DNA from: Jaltomata sinuosa
Taxonomy: Eukaryota; Streptophyta; Magnoliopsida; Solanales; Solanaceae
Assembly (NCBI GenBank): GCA_003996215.1
Contig: QJPP01001581.1
Span: 310,001 to 374,000 of the forward strand
Direction of reading: 5' to 3'
Length of the DNA stretch: 64,000 nt
Shown here: positions 35,001 through 46,093 of the stretch, piece by piece
Position numbering within the stretch: position 1 is the first letter of the stretch
How the letters are laid out: each line of letters opens with the position of its first letter
Program-made: the position numbers and the translations under genes
The notes under the pieces: generated by a model
What the model was told of the DNA's origin: nothing
The model's input: only the letters and a program-made list of their open reading frames with translations
Databases searched by the model: none

Positions 35001-37364
35001 TGAGGCACAAAGCACTACTTTGGAACATTAGGTCTATGAGAACTCATCACTCATTCCACAGGGTTCAGATGCTCCACAAACATCATAAGTTTTTTCTAAT
35101 AGCCTTAATGGAACTATTTCAAGATACAAGACACATTCAAAAGTACAAAAGAATGTTAGGCATGCACTATGCTAACTATAATCACAATGGGAAGATTTAG
35201 GTATTTGTACATGAGGATATTCAGGTTAGGGTATTAGAAGACTCAGACCCAAAAAATCACATTACAACTAACTTTCCAAGACTCAGGCTAGGTTATCATT
35301 ACCACTATGTTTTATGCAAAGTGTGATTAGATTGAGAGAAGAAATCTATGGAATGACATCTACACTTTTGGTAATACTATGCACTTTCCTTGGCTTGTGG
35401 GAGGAGACTTCAATGTTATTTTAAATAAAGAGGAAAAAATTAGTGGCTTACCAGTTTATCCTCGGGACTAAGAGGACTTTGCCTTTTGCATCAACTCATG
35501 TGAACTATTTTATATTACTTTTAAGGGTAGTCCCTTCACATGGTGGAATAGAAGAGCTGATGGTGACTATATCATTAAAAGGTTAGACAAAATTTTGATG
35601 AACCAAGATGTGACTGACTCTTTTGGGAGTGTGGAGATAGAACACTTGTGTAGAGCTGGGTTTGATCATGCACCAATCTTTCTTTCTTGTGGGGGGAAGA
35701 TTCCTAGTTTTGTCAAAACTTTTAAGTTTCTGAAATTCTGGACTGAGAAAGAAAATTTAAAAGAGGCGGTGAGAGAAAGTTGGGTCTCTAATGAATCTGG
35801 TAACTTTTTCATTAACCTGAAGCATAAAATGAAGAAGACCAAGTTAGCTCTTTCATCTTGGAGTAGAGAAAGGTTTAGATACATCTTCAAGCAATTAGTT
35901 ATTAGGGAAGACATAGTCAGAATAAAAGAACATTTTTTTGAGGAGCAGCCTACAGTGTCAAATAGAGCAGTGTTGTAAAGGGCACAGAAAGAACTAAAGT
36001 AATACATGTATTATGAAGAAGAATACAGGAGGCAAAAGTATAGGGCTCAATTGTTGGCAGAAGGTGACAAGAACACAAGATTCTTACATAATTTTGTGAA
36101 GGAAAGAAGGTAGATACTCTCTATTCAGAGAATTTAGTTGAGTGATGGCTCCTGGGCTAAAGGTGAAGATCAAATTGCAGAAGAAGCTATAGATTTATTC
36201 AATGAGCCGTTGATAGGGTCTTATATCTCAGAGGATTTATCCCTCCTCTAGCTAATCCCACCCTTGATCACAGAAAAAGATAACTCTTCTTTGAATGTTT
36301 GCCCATTTAAGGCTGAAATTAAAAATGTAGTGTTTGAGCTTAATTGAGATAGTGCAGGTGGGCCAGATGGTTTCACTGGATTATTTTATCAGACTTGTTG
36401 GGACATTGTAGGGGAGGACATTATGAAAGTTGTTGTGAATTTCTTTGAGGGCTCTACCATCCACAAATCAATTACACACACTCATTTGGTGTTATTACCT
36501 AAGAAGGAAGTGGTGCAATCTTTCTCTGACTTAAGACCTATTAGCTTGAGGAATTTCCATAACAAGATCATATCCAGGGTGATTCATGACAGATTGTAAA
36601 GTTTACTAACAAAGATTATTTCAGAAAACCAATTTGGCTTTCTGAAAGGGAGAAGCATAACTGAGAATATACTACTAGCATATGAGATTATCACAGACAT
36701 CAAAAAAAAGGACAAACCTGCTAATGTGGTGCTTAAATTGGACATGGCAAAGGCTTATGATAGAGTGGATTGGTGCTTCTTGATAAAGGTGTTGGAAAAA
36801 ATGGGTTTCAACAGATCTTTTGTGGACAAAATTTGGAGATTAGTAGAAAATAATTTGTATTCCATCCTCATAAATGGGATAGCTAAGGGATTTTTCCATT
36901 TTTCCATTCTTCCAAAGGTGTAATACAAGGGTATCCCCTATCCACAGCTTTATTCATCATAACTGTTGAGGTCTTATCTAGAGCCCTTAATAATATTTCT
37001 CTAAAAAATATTTCAAAGGATTTGGGATGTCCAAGTGGAGTGACAACATCAATCATCTAGCTTATGCTGATGATACAATTATATTTGATTCATCTGATAA
37101 GAGATCTATACAGTTGATTATGGAGACACTAGGAGATTATGAAAGGCAATCAAGGCAAAAGATAAACAAAGAAGAAAGCTCCTTCTATGTTTACAACAAG
37201 ACAACAACTTCCATCATCCAGCAACTGGAAGAGGGCACGGGTTTCTCTAAAGGTCAGTTCCCCCTAACCTATTTAGTATTCCCTATTGTACATGCTAGAA
37301 AAAGGAAAAGTCACTTTACAGAGCTCATAAAGAAGGTTCAGAGTATGCTTCAAGCCTGGAAAGG
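35000..37364 (+). pseudogene. LINE ORF2 part 1: endonuclease and reverse transcriptase
   Basis: It starts MRHKALLWNIRSMRTHHSF at 35000. The APE-type endonuclease shows GGDFNVIL near 35400, WWNRRADGD near 35540 and GFDHAPIF near 35660 (the SDH motif with Ser changed to Phe; Asp-His kept). RT shows GGPDGFTGLF near 36360, LPKKE, DLRPISLRNF near 36530, KLDMAKAYDRVDW near 36735, QGYPLSTALF near 36925 (normally GDPLSP) and the catalytic AYADDTIIF at 37060. Stops and frameshifts occur near 35200, 35960 and 36600. The reading is interrupted at QAWKG by element A at 37365 and resumes at 49930. Confidence 0.9.
37360..37364 (+). repeat. Target-site duplication of element A, left copy
   Basis: AAAGG directly before the TG of the 5' LTR is identical to 49925-49929 after the CA of the 3' LTR. 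Confidence 0.95.
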
Positions 37365-38061
37365 TGTAATGACCCTTTCGGTCATTTATGCGTGTTTGCC
37401 TTTCTTGTACTATTAGAGCTTGTTTGTAGCGGCCCCAGTCATTTATGGCTTACTGGGACTGGTAGTTTGGTTCCCAGGCCATTTGTTTGGTCTTTATGGT
37501 CGTTCCTTGTTTTAGAGCGTTAGGCTTATGAAATCATTGACTTCAGTCAACATTCTTGGTGAACATGCTCATAATCGAATTCTGACAGTTCCGTTATCTA
37601 CAGAGCATGGACTTTTGTCTGGTTTGACCTTTGTAAGGATTCGAGAGCTTTTTAGCTTAGAAACCTCTCTCATTATGTGTTTCAGGCCAATTGGGCTTTC
37701 TTGGTTGACTTTGGTCAACATTTGGAGAAGACGGCCTCGTATAAAAATTTTGTCAATGTTGTTAGCTCTGAAATGTCAATTTTAGGCTAGAGGGACCATT
37801 GGTTTGGGTCTCGAGGCTTTCGGGCTTGATTTTGGCACTTGGGTTCCGTTTTGGGAATTGTTGGCCTGAAGGTTGATTTTAGGTGTGGGCCCACTTTTCA
37901 TTAAATCGACCTCCGATGGGATTTTCATTGATTTCATTGGATCCATAACACCATTTCTCGTTGAATAGCTCAGGTTGTTTGTGTTTGCGGGACCCCATAT
38001 ACATTCCCGGGGACCCAAAATTTGAAAATCTGCCCTTGACAGCTGGTTGTTGTCATAGCCA

Positions 38062-38240
38062 ACTTTGTTCTTCGCGAATGCGGGAAGTTGGCCGCGTTTG
38101 CATAGGGAAATTCCAAGCTGCCCCAATTTTGTTCATTGCGTTCGCGAGACTTGGCCACATTTGCAAAGGGCATTTGGCCAGCCGCCCATTTTACTCTTCA
38201 TGTAGGCGACGCCTTGGCCGCGTTCGCAAAGGCCAAGGCA
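38062..38240 (+). repeat. About 60-bp GC-rich tandem units in 5' LTR A (three units)
   Basis: Three imperfect units share TTCGCG(N)..., TTGGCCGCGTTTGCA and AAGG...GCC: about 38062-38124, 38125-38185 and 38186-38240. The 3' LTR has only two (46797-46910), so a unit was gained or lost after or during insertion. They are the most CG-rich part of the LTR. Confidence 0.65.
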
Positions 38241-40219
38241 GTCAGCTTAAGTTGGCTTTTCTTGTTTTCTTCTTCACTTTTCCAAACACCTTCAACTCCA
38301 AACCTCCATAGCCAAACACCCAAAATACTCCATTTTCCTCCCTAATTATTCCCTACTTGATGGAGGGCTTTATTTTATCGATCCTTCCTTGATTATCGAC
38401 TTCTAAGACGGGTAAGTCCATTCTTAATTTCCCATTTTCTCAATTAAATTCCCTTTGAATTCTTAAATGGGTGGGCTATTTTGGAGCCTCATTTCATGTC
38501 CGTTTTCGCTAAAACTTATGGGTTCAATTTTAGAGCGTCAATTCATGGTTTCTCATGGCATATCTATATTTTATTTGACGTTTCTTAATTGATTTCAAAA
38601 GCCCATGCATTAAAGATGAATTCTAGCATGATTCCATTGAATTGCATGATTTCAAGTGAAAATTGGCATTTTTAGATAACATGACCTCTATTATCATGAA
38701 ATTGCATGCCTAATTCTTCAAGTTATGAATTTAGAAAGAAAAGTATGTTTTGAATTATGGCAATGCTAAGTTTTAAGGATTTGAAGTATGAATTCTATGA
38801 CATCAGATATGTCTTTATGTTTTATGAAAGGTTTGGCATCTAGATATTTCTACCTAATCAATGTGAGTTATACGGTATTAGATATACCCGTATTCTTTTC
38901 AAACAGATTTGGCATTGGATATGTCACAAGTATAAGTTGAGCTATACATATATTATGCGAGTAGTATTGAGCACCGAGTTGGATTGGGTGAGCATACCCC
39001 TTGTATATCCCAGAACTACGTCCTACCGTAGGTTCTTTAAGTCCCCTCTGTGGGCATCAGACACCGTGATCACACTAGTTATGACTTTATACCCTGGAAA
39101 GGTATATTGGGTCCTTTCGATAGGGAAGATATATTGGATTCCATGTAGCTCACACGGTCTATATCGGTTAGAGAACCTCCCACAGAAGCAGCTTTATGTT
39201 TCTAAAAATGTATTTGACTCTTGCTCAAATTTCAGACTTATTACTTATGATTACATTTTTAGCTTATGACATTGCATTGAGTCATTTACATTACAGTTTT
39301 GTCAGTTCATAGCATGATCTTAGTTTTAAAGTATGTAGCGTGTTTACTTTATATTTTGCTTATCTCAAATTTTGAGCATGTTCTCGCGGGATAGTAAAAA
39401 ACACGTGTGTGTTTTTTGTTTTTGATTTTAAGTTGTGGGGCCCACAGGCCCATTTGTGGCCCGGATTTTGACCTGGTTATGTTTATAGCATTATGGGTAT
39501 CGTTAGTCTCATATTAATATGTAGATTATTCTATTGATAGTAGTTTCACGAATTGGAGCTTTTCAGAGTAGTTCGAGCCTGGACGACACCGTTCCCGCAG
39601 CTAGTCATCGGATGACAGGTAGGTTATGGCTTTTCCTACCTAGACTCTGCATATATAGGCTACAACTGCATTAATTAGTATCCTTGGATGGGTTATTTTT
39701 GGTTGGTACCCCAGACCGTGCTCGTCTTTTCTGTCCATTTATTTCATACGTTGATTTTAGTATTTGTGTAGTATTAAATATTACCCGTGTGGTCCTGTGT
39801 GGCCTTGTATTGACTCTGGCACATAGATGGTGGGTTATTTGGGAATGTCTGTGAGTCCCAGATATAGAGATATCTTTCTAGGCTGGTTATGACTGTTGTA
39901 AAGCTGTTGAGCCTATGTAGGCCGATAGGAATGTTTGTGAGCCATTTTGGGCTACTCTATTATTTGCGAGCAAATCATACATGAAAAGGTTTTCCCTGCA
40001 TGTTTTACTACTGATTTGGCTTCGATCCTGCTATAATTCATTTTCTAAACTTTGCATGGCCCCGAGGGCCTGTTTTCAGTACATGACTATGAAAAGGGCT
40101 TTTAAACTGACTTTTATGAAACCTCTCGGAGTAGAGGGTATATTACAATGATTTGGTTACTGGTCTTCATTCTGATGCTAGGCTTGGCTGGGTCATAGCA
40201 CTAAACATTATTTTTTATG

Positions 40220-40440
40220 GATTTGGACCCGGATATGAGCCGGGCACCCTGTTTAGGGATTTTGATACTTGATTTTTTTTTTAGACCCAAATACGCACCG
40301 GGCACCCTCAATGAAGGTTATTGAGACATGACTAATACTTTAGACCTGGATATACTCCAGGCACCCTTGATAGGGGTTATTGAGATTACTACTACTGATT
40401 TAGACTCGGATAGAATCCGAGCACGTACTACTAGATTTCG
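40220..40440 (+). repeat. Short tandem repeats (GGATA...CCGGGCACC) in LTR A
   Basis: The phrase GAC(C/T)CGGATA(T/C)...CCGGGCACCCT...GGGTTATTGA recurs about four times at a spacing of some 65 bp. It is also present in the 3' LTR at 48200-48400. It lies downstream in the LTR and is unrelated to the GC-rich units. Confidence 0.65.
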
Positions 40441-41934
40441 ATTGTTGAGATATATTGAGTTTCATGTTAGTATATGGTCTATGAGTAGACCTCCGTGGAC
40501 CCTACCATTTTTGACCAAGTGCCATAGGCCGACAGTGATCGGAAGGAGGGGATGTACGGTGTAGGAGAGGTACTCGGGAGATGTCCTTCCATGGATCTCT
40601 CCTTTATTAGACCTTTGGGGCATCGGAGGGGGTAACATACAACAATGCGGTCACACTTGGTTACAGATTCATCATATCACATCATCATGTATATTTCACT
40701 CGGATTCCACCCTTGTTTGTTGTGTGCTCAGTGTACGCTCCAATTTTATGAGCGACCGGAGGGTTTGTTTTCACTTGATTGCATTCCTCAGTGGTATGGG
40801 CGACTGTTGGGACTGCAGGTAGATAGTATTACTCCTATCATCTGATAGACCTAGTTGTGTTCCTTGGTTCTTGTGAATTTGTAAGTTTTTAGCATGTTGA
40901 GGCTCCGAGTTTAGGCTTGAGTACTGAGGGGGCTAGCGAGTCCTATATTATTGAGGCACTATGGAGTGGTCTTCTGAGCGGGATTTTGGGTTCCTGATTC
41001 TATTCTTTAGCATGATTTTTGAGTGGTAACTCTTTGTTCTTGTGGCTTTGTTATTCCATCTTAGGTTTGCACTTGTAAGGTTGATCTCTATCTTTGCTTC
41101 TTGAAGTTGAATTTGTAATATGATTTCCTTATGTATGTTGATCGCATCTTAAGCATTTTAAACTTCTTTTCTTCTTTCCATTTTATTTTAGGTTACCGGT
41201 ATACCGCCATGTTTCTAAACTCTCTCCTTCTTATACTATTGTTACAAGGATTCCAGGTGTGTCCTTCTTTCTTTCACCTGTGTTTCTGTGATTGTATTTC
41301 CTTGGTGCTAGCATTGTATGTTTATAACTCTTGGTTGACTATTCTCCATGCTAGTTCTTTGTGCTTTCACTATTGTTTTGGTGACTATTTTCTTGCTATT
41401 TACTATATTATTGTCTTTATATCTTATATGTGCTCAGTCGGTTGATAATGCCTACTAGGTACTCGTTTCTTAGCAATTAGTGTTCATACTACACTTTTGC
41501 ATCTTTCTGGTGTAGATATTAGTTGAGCTTTCACCGTTGATCGACTTGGAGACTCGGGTAGCTTTTTGATATCTGAGACTAGTGTGAGTGCCTGACGATC
41601 GAGACTTGACTGGATCTCATCTTTTGTACTGCTACTTTTTGTATATACGAAGATAATTATACTTATCATGTTACTTCTAGCACTTGTATTCTATTAGAAG
41701 CTTTTGTACTATCGATACCAAGTCTTGGGGTTGGTGTAGTTTCATTATGTATATATTCAGGTTGTTTCTTACGCTTTGTCCTTATCTTTATATTCCAATT
41801 CCACTTATTTCTGCTTATTACACGTATTGGTTATATAGTAGCCCATTACTAACTGTTCTAAGCTACAGGAATTGGTTTGCCTACTGGAGGGTTGTAGGTG
41901 CCATTATGACCTGAGAAATCGGATTGTGACAGCT

Positions 41935-41946
41935 TGGTATCAGAGC
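41935..41946 (+). other. Primer-binding site of element A (initiator-Met tRNA)
   Basis: TGGTATCAGAGC three bases after the LTR end is the standard plant initiator-Met PBS and is intact. Confidence 0.9.
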
Positions 41947-42099
41947 TCTAGGTTCATCGGTGTCGTGGTACAGAAGCAAGTGTCTAAGTAGAGTCTCGCA
42001 AATCGGTATGATAATGTCCATATACTATTTATAGGAGGCTACATGGCATTGTTAGGAAGAGTTCTATATTCTTGGCTCCTTATCGTGCGTTCCTTGCTC

Positions 42100-43310
42100 T
42101 ATTGACTTCTAAACTTCTTAGATACCTAAGATGAGGATGATAGTGGTTGGTGTCGAGGCTTTTATGCTTGTTTCTTCAGTGCTTCCATCAATGCTAGGAC
42201 TTAAGAGTGAGAGTTTACTGCACCAGATAAGGGGTGTAAGGTCAGCCTAGCCTCCGATTAGGTTCATAGCTACTCTAGTTATTCAAGAAACTGTGGCTAG
42301 GACTCTGAGTCCTCCAGTGGGTGTTTCAGTACTCGGTTCTATGAGCAGTGCTTCAAATAGGGTTGAGCTTCCAGTTCTCCAGCAGGGTTATATGTCGGTG
42401 TTGGACTATGAGGCGAGATTTCATGAGATGGTTAGGCGTACTGCTAGGACTGTGCCATCAGAGTTTGATAAGGTTCAGAGCTTTGTTGGAGGTTTGATTT
42501 CACCGCTACATTTGGTGACTGAGCATTTGGTTACAATTGGGACGACCTTCCTATAGGTAGTGGATCATGCTTGGGCTATCGAGGGTTTATACCATGAGGC
42601 TTATGGAGGTTGTACTAAGAAACATCATTGCGAAGATAGTTCCTGAGGTTCTCAGACTCGAGGTAGGGAATTCTCTACCAGAGATAGGTTCCACTGCTTC
42701 TTATCTACCAGATCAGTTTTGGTTGCTCCACGAGATACAGAAGATGGTGGTATAGGACATATTGAGATTAGTGGACATGGTACGGGTCAGATTCTCTAAG
42801 GTTCACTTTTGAGGTTGTGTAGGCCATGGAAGTCGGTCAGGTTCAGTGAGATCTTCTAGCCTATATGTATCTATTAGGATTTGCTTTTAGTACGGTGTGT
42901 GTGGGCACTTTGTTAGGGATTATCCCACGATTCCACCTTCGAGTCAGTAGGGTCAGAAAGTGTTATCCCCCAGGGTTTTAGTACCACCGGCTAGAGGTGG
43001 AGTACATGGTAGGAGGGGTAGTCCCTAGGTGGTTCAAGGTGGCTTTTGGGCTAGTGGTTCTAGTAAGAGTTATCGCTAGTGTGGTGAGCTTGGGCACTCT
43101 ATTAGGAAGTGCCCCACGATTGCATATCCTAATCAGCCTGGTTGTTATGATTGTGGAGTTCTTGGTTACTTTTCTAGATTTTGTCCTCATCGAGGGATGG
43201 TTGAGCCTTCAGCTTTGACTACTCAGTCCAGAGTTAGGCCCTGTCAATCTGATGCCCCTATTGGTGGGCCTATGGTAGAGGTTCTTGATATCGTTGCTTC
43301 AGGTTAGGAT
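42100..43310 (+). pseudogene. Element A gag remnant with three zinc knuckles
   Basis: A gag-like core is seen at 42293-42556 (LQQGYMSVLDYEARFHEMVR; FVGGLISPLHLVTEHL). Three CCHC-type knuckles in changing frames follow: near 42880-42925 (GVCGHFVRDYP, last Cys lost), near 43070-43115 (CGELGHSIRKCP) and near 43140-43190 (CYDCGVLGYFSRFCP, His changed to Tyr). Stops and frameshifts separate them. Three knuckles rather than the single one seen in element C is notable. Confidence 0.7.
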
Positions 43311-46093
43311 TTTGCTACCTTTGGCTTGTGATAGTCCTGATCGCATTGTAATTTTATCCCTTCTGTCATTTATTTGCTTATATGCGTACTTGCTACTTGT
43401 TTAGTTGTTTGGATATCTGAGTTGTAGTGTTTATGCATTATTTTCATGGTAGTTTATTCCTTAGTAGTGGATGGGGTGAGTTATCCTTGTGAGGTGTTTA
43501 CCCGGAGTTGTAGCTCCTGGGTAGTTCTTGTTAGTCTCTTTTCTGGGTGGTTTTGCTTCCAATTCTATTGTGACTCTAGGCTTGTGTTAAGTCTTCTCTC
43601 TTGAGCAGTCCTATATGGTTGTTACCTAGGTTGTTTCCTAGTATTTGCTAGAAGTTCTTGGGTTAGTTTGGTGTTACCGGTGGTTGTGCTGGAGTTTTAA
43701 GCTTTATCTTAAGTTGAGAGGTGTCAGTTATGCTAGCGTGCATAGATTTGTTTTGTTTTTTGGGTGATTAGAATTGACCCTCTTTATTTGGTTGGTTTAG
43801 GAGGTTGGCAGGTATGTGTGTTGTTCCTATAGTCTCCCTCAGTTTCTTATCCAGTTGTGTTGTCTTATCATTTTCCTCAGTCCTAGTTGGAATGAATTTC
43901 GATCGTAGCCCTCTGGTTGAGCTTTCAAATCAGTATTGTGATTGAGTTTGGCTTTAGCATTTTTAACTAAGTGTTTATCGTAGCCTTGTGGTTGAGTTAT
44001 ATTCATATAATATTGGGTGATTCAGGCATCCGGCCTATTTTCTCCTGCCTTGTTGAGTTTTAACAATGTAAGTATGGGAGTTAAGGAAATGGCTCCAGAT
44101 TTGATTTGAAAATGAGTTTGTAGGGTTTGGTATATCCTAAGGAAGGGTTCGTCTAGTTGGAAAAGGAGGGAGATGACTCCTTGTTCGTGCTTATGTGATT
44201 TAGTAGTTGACTGAGATGATGATGGAGGTTTGCCTTGGGTTGTGTGTTGGTGATTTAATTCAGCCGTTTACAGATTGCAGTGGATTTTTCTTCGAGTGGT
44301 TTGGGGTTCAGTAGCATCTACGGATTGGACGACTTGTTATTCAAAGCCTAGTTGGCTTCGCTTACTAAGGGTTTATTGGCAGCATACGGGTTCGATAAAG
44401 GCTTTGATTGGCAATTTTAAAGTTGGGTTTTAGAATTGTGGGCTAGTAAACTACTCCAGATAGTTCGTGGTTAGTTCTTTTGGTTGCAGCTTCTTGGGTT
44501 AGAAGGTATTGAGTTCGGATAACTTAGCTTACCTATTTTCCATTATGGGGTGACAGTTGGCCTTGGACACCTAGTCCTTGCCTAACCTTTGAGTTAGGCT
44601 AGACATTCCAGATATCAGCAATGTCCTAGATAGTACGAGGTTTCTTCTACCATGGTTGGACAGACTCAATGGTGTAAGTTTGAGATTCATCAGTGGTGTA
44701 TGTTATATGTGATTAGTTTGTGCGGGTTGAGGCTAGTGAGGCTATTTTAAGTTCTAATGGTACTTTGAGATTGATTGTCGTCTTTCTTACCGAGATTTTA
44801 AAATGCTTGTTTAGTTGGGTCATCAAGGGTTGTATTCTATATGAGGTTCTAGTGTTGGTTAGACTCAGCCAGTATGGGCTAGATGTTTGGTATGTTGTAT
44901 GCTTCGAGATGGTTGGTTTGTGTGCTGATACAGTAGAGGGGTTGATTTGAGCCAAAGGGATGAGTTGAAGGTCTATGCAAGGATTTCTATGGCTAGATGG
45001 CAACTTTGAACCCCAGGCAACTTTTCCTTTGCCTTTGGGGTGTTTTGACTTGATATTCATGGCATGGTGGACTTCTTCCTGAGGTGAGAGTTGTAAGGAG
45101 AATTCAAATCTGAGTGTTGTTGAGTATTCTTATAGTTTGGAGCTTAGCTGGTGATTTTGGACTTCGTGGTAGGCTTACCATATTCCTTGCAAGATCTTGG
45201 TTCTAGTTTTGGTCTTTGGGGCAGATTTGCCTGGTGCCTTCTTATTCAGTTGATTCAGCTTGGGTCTGGTTCAGCGAGGTTGGTTTTGTTCTACAGTTTG
45301 GAAGTTTCTCCGTCAACACAGGGTATTCATACATGCCTTTCCTAACTTGGATGTGCAAGCTTCAGTCAGGTTCAGATGGGTTGTTCAGATGGGTTCAGTT
45401 ATCGGGTTTGATGTTAGCAGAGGTATTCGTCCGTTGGTCGGTGGTCAGTTTGGGTAAAACTACTACAGTTTTTGAGTATGTGCTTTGGTTAGTGTTTTGG
45501 ATGTCAAAGGATAGTAGGTTATAGATTGGCTTGAAAGGAGTTTGAGTTAAAAGGATGGCTTAATTCATAGTGAAGTATAAGCGGGGACTACGGATCTCTG
45601 GTGTGTCAGTTCATGCTTCAAGGGTGGTTTGAGTGTCCTACTTACATGAAGCTTCCTGTTCATGGTGCAAAAGGATTCAGTTCAGAATAAAAGGGTTTTG
45701 CATATCAGCGGATTCATGAGTTAGAATTTTGGGTGATGGCTTTTTCTAGTAAATTTGGTCGTGGTTTTGAAGATTTGAGTTCTGCGTGTTGGTAGCCTTG
45801 CTTCTCTACTTTCAGTGTTGTGTCGGTGTTTTCCGGTTGAGATTCTCGAGGTTCAGTTTGGGTTGGCAGACCCTTGGTGTTTTAAAGTTTGAATTGGATT
45901 CTAGCTTGGCCAGTAAGGGTTTTTTGGCTTGGTTGCTTTTATGGGTTCTAATCTGTTGGGTGTCATCTGGTCGTGGAGGCTACCCGGGGTGTCCAAGAGA
46001 GTAGTGCGGGTTGTGTATCCGGTGTTCTTTTAATCTCTAGTCTTTCCTTCTTTCCTGACTTTCGGGGATGAAAGTTATTTTAGTAGTGGATGA
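43311..46093 (+). pseudogene. Element A decayed pol remnants and 3' tail
   Basis: Nucleotide phrases survive from the RNase H-integrase linker (GGCCTTGGACACCTAGTCC at 44553, equivalent to 375-395), the zinc-binding region (GAGGCTAGTGAGGCTATTTT at 44728, equivalent to 546) and the start of the integrase core (TTGGACTTCGTGGTAGG near 45156). Protease and RT were not recognisable. It ends in TTTCGGGGATGAAAG and TAGTAGTGGATGA before the 3' LTR. No ORF longer than about 115 codons is credible as a gene. Confidence 0.6.

Larger units (their letters stand above)
37365..41931 (+). repeat. 5' LTR of element A
   Basis: It starts TGTAATGACCCTTTCGG and ends GGATTGTGACA. At 4567 bp it is unusually long. 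It holds GC-rich tandem units at 38062-38240, the shared module at about 38970-39190, and repeated GGATACGAGCCGGGCACCCT-type phrases at 40225-40440. The segment of about 850 bp around 38515-39362 is absent from the 3' LTR, and about 165 bp of the 3' LTR (47775-47940) is absent here. ORFs in it are not conserved as proteins between the two LTRs. Confidence 0.93.

Noticed and set aside
35666..36007. Minus-strand 113-codon ORF
   Set aside because: It is antisense to LINE ORF2 endonuclease/linker sequence.
37961..38345. Overlapping ORFs in the GC-rich part of LTR A, repeated at 46693-47013
   Set aside because: They are repeated in both LTRs with differing unit numbers; all frames are open because of composition and lie in U3.
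41131..41445. 104-codon hydrophobic ORF, with a similar 79-codon ORF at 49199
   Set aside because: It is part of the LTR A 3' end (also 26795-27158 in C). The reading frame is not kept between copies.
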